A DNA stretch of 64,000 bases from Flavobacterium palustre (GTDB lineage: Bacteria > Bacteroidota > Bacteroidia > Flavobacteriales > Flavobacteriaceae), in NCBI RefSeq assembly GCF_014639535.1, contig NZ_BMGA01000001.1, forward strand, positions 124,001 to 188,000, read 5' to 3'. Below are positions 59,980 to 64,000 of this stretch, one piece after another. The translations under genes and the position numbers were made by a program. Numbering within the stretch: the stretch's first letter is position 1; each line of letters opens with the position of its first letter. The notes beneath the pieces were generated by a model that was given only the letters and a program-made list of their open reading frames with translations, did not search any database and was not told where the DNA came from.

Positions 59980-62352
59980 TTACAACTTAATAGCAAGACT
60001 AACTAAAAAATTTATCGTTTTCTGAGGCATTCCCGTTGCGTTCCAGTATTTCTCATTCAAAAGATTGTTCCCTTTTAAAGATATCCTATATTTTGGCTGA
60101 TCATAAAACAACGCTCCATTCAACAACGTATAAGACGGAAGAACAAACGTATTAGTTGTTTCAAACCAGGAATCACTAACATAATTTCCTCCTACTCCTA
60201 TTCCTAAACCTTTCATTTTACCTTCTGGCAGAGTGTAACTCGCCCAAATATTAGCCGCATTTTTCGGACTGGCAGCAAGTGATTTTCCTAATAAAGCCGG
60301 ACTTGATTTAGTATATGTATTTTCATTAAAAGCATATCCTGCAACAATATTTAAGCCCGCAACAGGATTAGCTATAACCTCAACATCAACACCTTTACTA
60401 TTTTGAGTTCCATCCTGAATAGTATTATTTGTTGCAGCATCTTTATAAGTTGAATTTGTTACCGAAATATCATAATAACTGACAGTAGCATTTAATCTGT
60501 TTCTTACTATATCAAATTTCACACCTGTTTCCCATTGTGTACCATATTGAGTATCCAATTTTAACACACTATTATCTGACTGAACCACCGGAGCTAAATT
60601 TGTAAAACCATTCATATAGTTTCCAAATACAGATATTTTGTCTTTAATTAATTGATACACTAATCCAAATTTTGGCGCTAATGAGGTTTGTTGATATTCT
60701 GAGTTAGCTGTATAAGCTCCTGTTCTTACATCATAAGAACCTTTAGTAGAAAATCTATCTACACGCAAACTCAACATTGCCATTAAGGACGGAGTCAAAT
60801 TGATAACATCTGAAACATACAAGCCATAAGTCTCCGCTTTAGTTGTACTTGCGCTAAAACCTTTTGCGTATGAAAGATCAATTATTTTTTCTGAATTGAA
60901 ATCATTTACAGGCTGATTTACATTAATAACATCGTAATTTATACCAGTCACACGATTTAATTCATTGTAAGCATTATTATAATCTAAGCCAATTAACATT
61001 CTATTTCTAAGAGATCCTATTTTAAAATCTCCTGTAAAATTTTGTTGCAACTGAATGTTCCCAAATGTTTCAGGAGTTTGATTCCTAATAACTCTGGTGG
61101 CTGTAGAATCTGTTAGAACATTCAAATTTGTCCAAAGTAAATGTTTATAATATCCCACTGAACTCAAAAATTTAGTTTCCGATTTCCATTGGTCAGATAT
61201 TTTATAATCTATCTGCATTCCAAGATTATTAACTCCAATTTCGGCATCTACATCATTATTTCCATAGGAACGATTATAATTTAATTGCAAATCTTTAAAA
61301 CTCTTTGCTTTAACATTTGTCAAAGAACCTATTGAAATAGTGGTCATCGTATAAGCACTTTTTGTGATATCTAAATCCACAGAGAACTTTAATCGATCAG
61401 TTACCTGATAAGAAAAAGTAGGTGCAAAAACATAATTCTTAGCATATCCTTGATCTTGAAAAGAACCTTCAGACTGACCAGCAACATTCAATCTAAATAA
61501 AGCTGTTTTCTCCTTATTTAATGGTGTATTTATATCTGCAGTAACTCTGGTAAAACTAAAACTCCCTCCAACTAAACTAACTTCTCCTCCAAAATTCTCA
61601 TAAGCTTTTTTAGTTACGTAATTATAAACACCCCCAAAAGAAGTATTTCTGGTACCTCCAAACAAAGTACCTGATGGTCCTTTAATAAATTCAACACGTT
61701 CTAAAATTGCCGGATTTAATGGATAAACCGGACTCGTATTCATTCCATTAAGCATTCCACTGGTATTAGAAAAACCTCGCATTGTTAGTCCTTGCGAACC
61801 ACCTGCAGAATAATTCGGGACTGCTCCCGGAACATTTCTGTATATATCGGTACGTTCTAAAACAACTTGTTCCTTCATCAAATCTTTCCCCACTATATTA
61901 TAAACCTGAGGATTTTCGAGATTCTTTAGCGGTAAACGAGCTACAGATTCCGTCTCTTTCTTTGCAAATTTATTTTTATGACTAAAAATACTCACTTCGT
62001 CAAGCTGAGTCAAATCTTCATTTAAAATAATGTCATCAATCGTATTATTTATATCCTTTTTCACCTCGATATTTTTTTCTACAGTTAGATAACCTAATCC
62101 TCTTACTATAATAACATTTTGTCCAATTGGTAAATTATTCAAAATAAAATATCCGTTTTCATCAGTATATGCTCTTTTGTTGATTTTTTTAACTACAACA
62201 ATTACAGTTTCAATTGGTTTTCCTGAAACATCTCTAACGATTCCTGAAACCGAACCTTTGTTAGTTTGTGAATATCCAACAGTAGCGAAAAAAAGCAGTA
62301 AGAAACTTAGATAAGTATAATTTTTAAACTTATAAGTTGAAACAAAATCCAT
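59980..62352 (-). CDS. TonB-dependent outer-membrane receptor (siderophore-type)
   Basis: 790 residues. Signal peptide (to about residue 29), a carboxypeptidase-regulatory-like domain (about 32-115: GSVSGIVRDVSGKPIETVIVVV, NGYFILNNLPIG), a plug domain (about 140-250: RNVPGAVPNYSAGGSQGLTMRGF, RVEFIKGPSGTLFG) and a 22-strand barrel ending NEKYWNATGMPQKTINFLVSLAIKL. The siderophore-receptor signature is in RGF and GPSGTLFG. It imports an iron chelate or similar ligand with TonB energy. Its ligand is unknown. Confidence 0.9.
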   Translation of the reverse strand: MDFVSTYKFKNYTYLSFLLLFFATVGYSQTNKGSVSGIVRDVSGKPIETVIVVVKKINKRAYTDENGYFILNNLPIGQNVIIVRGLGYLTVEKNIEVKKDINNTIDDIILNEDLTQLDEVSIFSHKNKFAKKETESVARLPLKNLENPQVYNIVGKDLMKEQVVLERTDIYRNVPGAVPNYSAGGSQGLTMRGFSNTSGMLNGMNTSPVYPLNPAILERVEFIKGPSGTLFGGTRNTSFGGVYNYVTKKAYENFGGEVSLVGGSFSFTRVTADINTPLNKEKTALFRLNVAGQSEGSFQDQGYAKNYVFAPTFSYQVTDRLKFSVDLDITKSAYTMTTISIGSLTNVKAKSFKDLQLNYNRSYGNNDVDAEIGVNNLGMQIDYKISDQWKSETKFLSSVGYYKHLLWTNLNVLTDSTATRVIRNQTPETFGNIQLQQNFTGDFKIGSLRNRMLIGLDYNNAYNELNRVTGINYDVINVNQPVNDFNSEKIIDLSYAKGFSASTTKAETYGLYVSDVINLTPSLMAMLSLRVDRFSTKGSYDVRTGAYTANSEYQQTSLAPKFGLVYQLIKDKISVFGNYMNGFTNLAPVVQSDNSVLKLDTQYGTQWETGVKFDIVRNRLNATVSYYDISVTNSTYKDAATNNTIQDGTQNSKGVDVEVIANPVAGLNIVAGYAFNENTYTKSSPALLGKSLAASPKNAANIWASYTLPEGKMKGLGIGVGGNYVSDSWFETTNTFVLPSYTLLNGALFYDQPKYRISLKGNNLLNEKYWNATGMPQKTINFLVSLAIKL

Positions 62353-62378
62353 TTTATTTATTTTTAGTTAATAAGGTG

Positions 62379-62409
62379 CAAAACTATACAATAAAAAAAC
62401 TGTTTCAAA
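62379..62409 (-). promoter_or_regulatory. Promoter of the TonB-dependent receptor gene
   Basis: Minus strand TTTG (62409-62406), 19-base spacer, TAGTTTTG (62386-62379), 26 bases before the ATG. No Fur-box-like palindrome was recognised over it. Confidence 0.7.
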
Positions 62410-62452
62410 ATTATTTTTATTTATTCTAAATTAATACATTATAAAAAAGCAT

Positions 62453-62481
62453 AAAAAAACCCGTATAATATTTATACGAGT
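62453..62481 (-). terminator. Terminator of metF
   Basis: Minus strand ACTCGTATAA, loop ATA, TTATACGGGT (62481-62459), then seven T. The mismatch on the plus strand is a G-U pair in minus-strand RNA. Confidence 0.85.
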
Positions 62482-62494
62482 TCAAAATTTGATA

Positions 62495-63448
62495 TTAAAA
62501 AACCTGACTTGCTATTTGATAAATATTGTCAGATTTACCCATCGAATAATAATGCAAACAAGGCACACCAAATTCCATTAACTCTTTAGATTGCTGAACT
62601 GCAAATTCTACTCCAATCTGACGAACGGCTGCGTTGTCTTTTGCATTTTCAATAGCACTAATCAATTCTTCCGGCATATCCAGCCAAAAAACCTGAGGCA
62701 ATAATTGCAAATGACGTTTCACTGCTACCGGTTTGATTCCCGGAATAATTGGCACTGTAATCCCAATAGCACGAGCCGCTTCAACAAATTTAAAATAACG
62801 CTGATTATCAAAAAACATTTGGGTTACAATATAATCGGCACCGGCATCTACTTTTTCTTTCAGTCTTTTCAAATCGGCTTCAAGACTTGGCGCTTCAATA
62901 TGCTTTTCAGGATAACCTGCAACACCCACACAAAAATCAGGTGCATTTTGAATAGGCAATTCACCATGCAAAAACTTCCCATTATTCATGGCTTTGATTT
63001 GTTTTACTAAATCAACCGCATAAGCATTTCCTCCCACTGTAGGCTCAAAATACTTCTCCCCTTTCATTGGGTCGCCTCGTAATGCCACTAAATTTTCTAT
63101 TCCTAAATAATGACAATCTACCAATAAATATTCTGTCTCCTCTCTTGTAAATCCGCCACACAAAACGTGCGGAATGGCATCTACACCATATTTATGTTGG
63201 ATAGAAGCACAAATTCCAACTGTTCCCGGACGCATTCGAGTGATACGACGATCAAAAAGTCCATCTTTTTCAATGTACACATATTCTTCTCTCGAAGTCG
63301 TTACATCAATAAAAGGAGGCTTAAACTCCATTAAAGGATCTATATTAGCATATAAATCTTTAATATTACTTCCTTTTTGAGGCGGTACAATTTCAAAGGA
63401 AAACAAAGGTTTACCTTTTGCTGCTTCTAAATGTTGTGTTACTTTCAT
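62495..63448 (-). CDS. metF: 5,10-methylenetetrahydrofolate reductase
   Basis: 317 residues, TIM barrel with FAD. SFEIVPPQKGSN opens the fold, DVTTSREE, ENLVALRGDPMKGE and DYIVTQMFFDNQRYFKF are conserved. It makes 5-methyltetrahydrofolate, the methyl donor of the methionine synthase encoded just upstream. About 60 bases separate it from metH; the two are probably one operon. Confidence 0.96.
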   Translation of the reverse strand: MKVTQHLEAAKGKPLFSFEIVPPQKGSNIKDLYANIDPLMEFKPPFIDVTTSREEYVYIEKDGLFDRRITRMRPGTVGICASIQHKYGVDAIPHVLCGGFTREETEYLLVDCHYLGIENLVALRGDPMKGEKYFEPTVGGNAYAVDLVKQIKAMNNGKFLHGELPIQNAPDFCVGVAGYPEKHIEAPSLEADLKRLKEKVDAGADYIVTQMFFDNQRYFKFVEAARAIGITVPIIPGIKPVAVKRHLQLLPQVFWLDMPEELISAIENAKDNAAVRQIGVEFAVQQSKELMEFGVPCLHYYSMGKSDNIYQIASQVF

Positions 63449-63506
63449 TTCAAGTCTTAAAGTTTGAATGTCAAAAGTCAGCGCTTTGGACTATATGACT
63501 ATTTTT

Positions 63507-64000
63507 TTAATCTGCAATATTAGGACTTAACCATTTTACGGCTTTGTCAGTTGAAATACTTCTACGTTTGGCATAATCAACAACCTGATCTTCTTTTATT
63601 TTCCCCAGTCCGAAATACCTGCTTTCTGGATTTCCAAAATAATACCCCGAAACTGATGAAGCAGGCCACATTGCCATACTTTCTGTCAAAGTCACACCAA
63701 TCTTTTCTTCTACTTTTAATAGTTTCCAAATGGTTGGTTTTTCCAAGTGATCCGGACAGGCAGGATAACCAGGGGCAGGTCGGATTCCTTTATAATTTTC
63801 CTTAATTAATTCCTCATTAGACAATGATTCTTCGGCATCATAACCCCAAAACTCTTTACGAACTTTTTCATGTAGGTATTCTGCAAAGGCTTCAGCTAAA
63901 CGATCGGCCAAAGCTTTAACCATAATCGAATTGTAATCATCCAAATTATCGCGATAAGCATCCGCCCATTCGTCTACTCCAAAACCAGTTGTTACACAGA
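63507..64000 (-). CDS. metH: Cobalamin-dependent methionine synthase, C-terminal activation domain, cut by window edge
   Basis: Only the last 164 or so residues are in the window; the frame is open to base 64000 ([20 protein letters not shown] precedes a TTG at 63944 that is not a start). It is the AdoMet-binding activation domain: [33 protein letters not shown] (R-x-x-x-G-Y) and [20 protein letters not shown]. MetH transfers methyl from methyltetrahydrofolate to homocysteine. Order metH-metF agrees with the pathway. Confidence 0.95.
   Translation of the reverse strand, partial: CVTTGFGVDEWADAYRDNLDDYNSIMVKALADRLAEAFAEYLHEKVRKEFWGYDAEESLSNEELIKENYKGIRPAPGYPACPDHLEKPTIWKLLKVEEKIGVTLTESMAMWPASSVSGYYFGNPESRYFGLGKIKEDQVVDYAKRRSISTDKAVKWLSPNIAD

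Noticed and set aside
63507-63944. Separate 145-residue protein at the right edge
   Set aside because: The apparent start is a TTG; the frame stays open to base 64000 with MetH sequence, so it is the end of metH.

Overview
The window reads as a chromosomal segment of a gliding Bacteroidota bacterium, most likely Flavobacterium or a close relative. Pointers are the AT-rich DNA, the gliding genes gldB, gldC and gldA, a type IX secretion plug protein, DUF3857, DUF5916 and carboxypeptidase-regulatory-domain proteins, and many promoters of the Bacteroidota type (TAnnTTTG at -7, a TTG/TTTG about 19 bases further up) without clear Shine-Dalgarno sites. No rRNA, CRISPR array, prophage or complete insertion sequence was seen.

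Layout. 1-2734 (minus): head of the division/cell-wall cluster, mraZ-rsmH-ftsL-ftsI (ftsI runs off the left edge). 3.1-4.5 kb: alpha/beta hydrolase and engB. 4.7-6.9 kb: gldC-gldB, divergent nadE. 7-14.2 kb: LuxR-type response regulator, dnaG, polyprenyl synthetase, lipoprotein, rlmN, an antitoxin with a broken toxin, O-methyltransferase. 14.3-17.5 kb: PAP2 phosphatase, tatA and three tandem secreted paralogues. 17.6-23.7 kb: pepE, two tandem tRNA-Gly units, L,D-transpeptidase, DUF5916 protein, gpmI. 23.9-29.0 kb: a tetR-ABC-HlyD-TolC export operon. 29.1-38 kb: map, a GxxExxY gene between inverted repeats, methyltransferase, T9SS plug, apaG, pruA, rsmG, desaturase, aspartate aminotransferase. 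38.2-47 kb: queA, aroA, MazG-like gene, three DUF3857/transglutaminase-like proteins. 47.3-53.6 kb: hybrid histidine kinase, STAS-like protein, an alpha-oxoamine synthase/acyltransferase fusion, dtd, rsgA. 53.7-58 kb: a complete phenylalanine/tyrosine operon (pheA, aminotransferase, tyrA, DAHP synthase-chorismate mutase). 58.1 kb to the end: gldA, a repeat lipoprotein, a TonB-dependent receptor, metF and the end of metH.

The most striking observation is upstream of pheA. A full-consensus promoter (58014-58044) drives a leader encoding an 18-residue peptide with six Phe and two Tyr codons (57913-57969), followed by an exact 8-base antiterminator pair and an intrinsic terminator with nine U six bases before the pheA start. 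This is a textbook layout for ribosome-mediated attenuation, and the four genes below it make both Phe and Tyr from one shared chorismate mutase. A second regulatory find is a phased array of AAGTGG-type boxes in front of mraZ, matching known MraZ operators. Others are a candidate TetR operator, a 500-base GxxExxY unit with 28-base imperfect inverted ends, a 24-base perfect palindrome filling the gap between pruA and rsmG, and several proteins that lack expected catalytic or metal-binding residues (DnaG zinc site, an ABC ATPase, two transglutaminase-like paralogues).

Several apparent TTG starts are -7 promoter elements and were replaced here by downstream ATG starts. All functional statements rest on reading the sequence and on remembered family features; no search was run.
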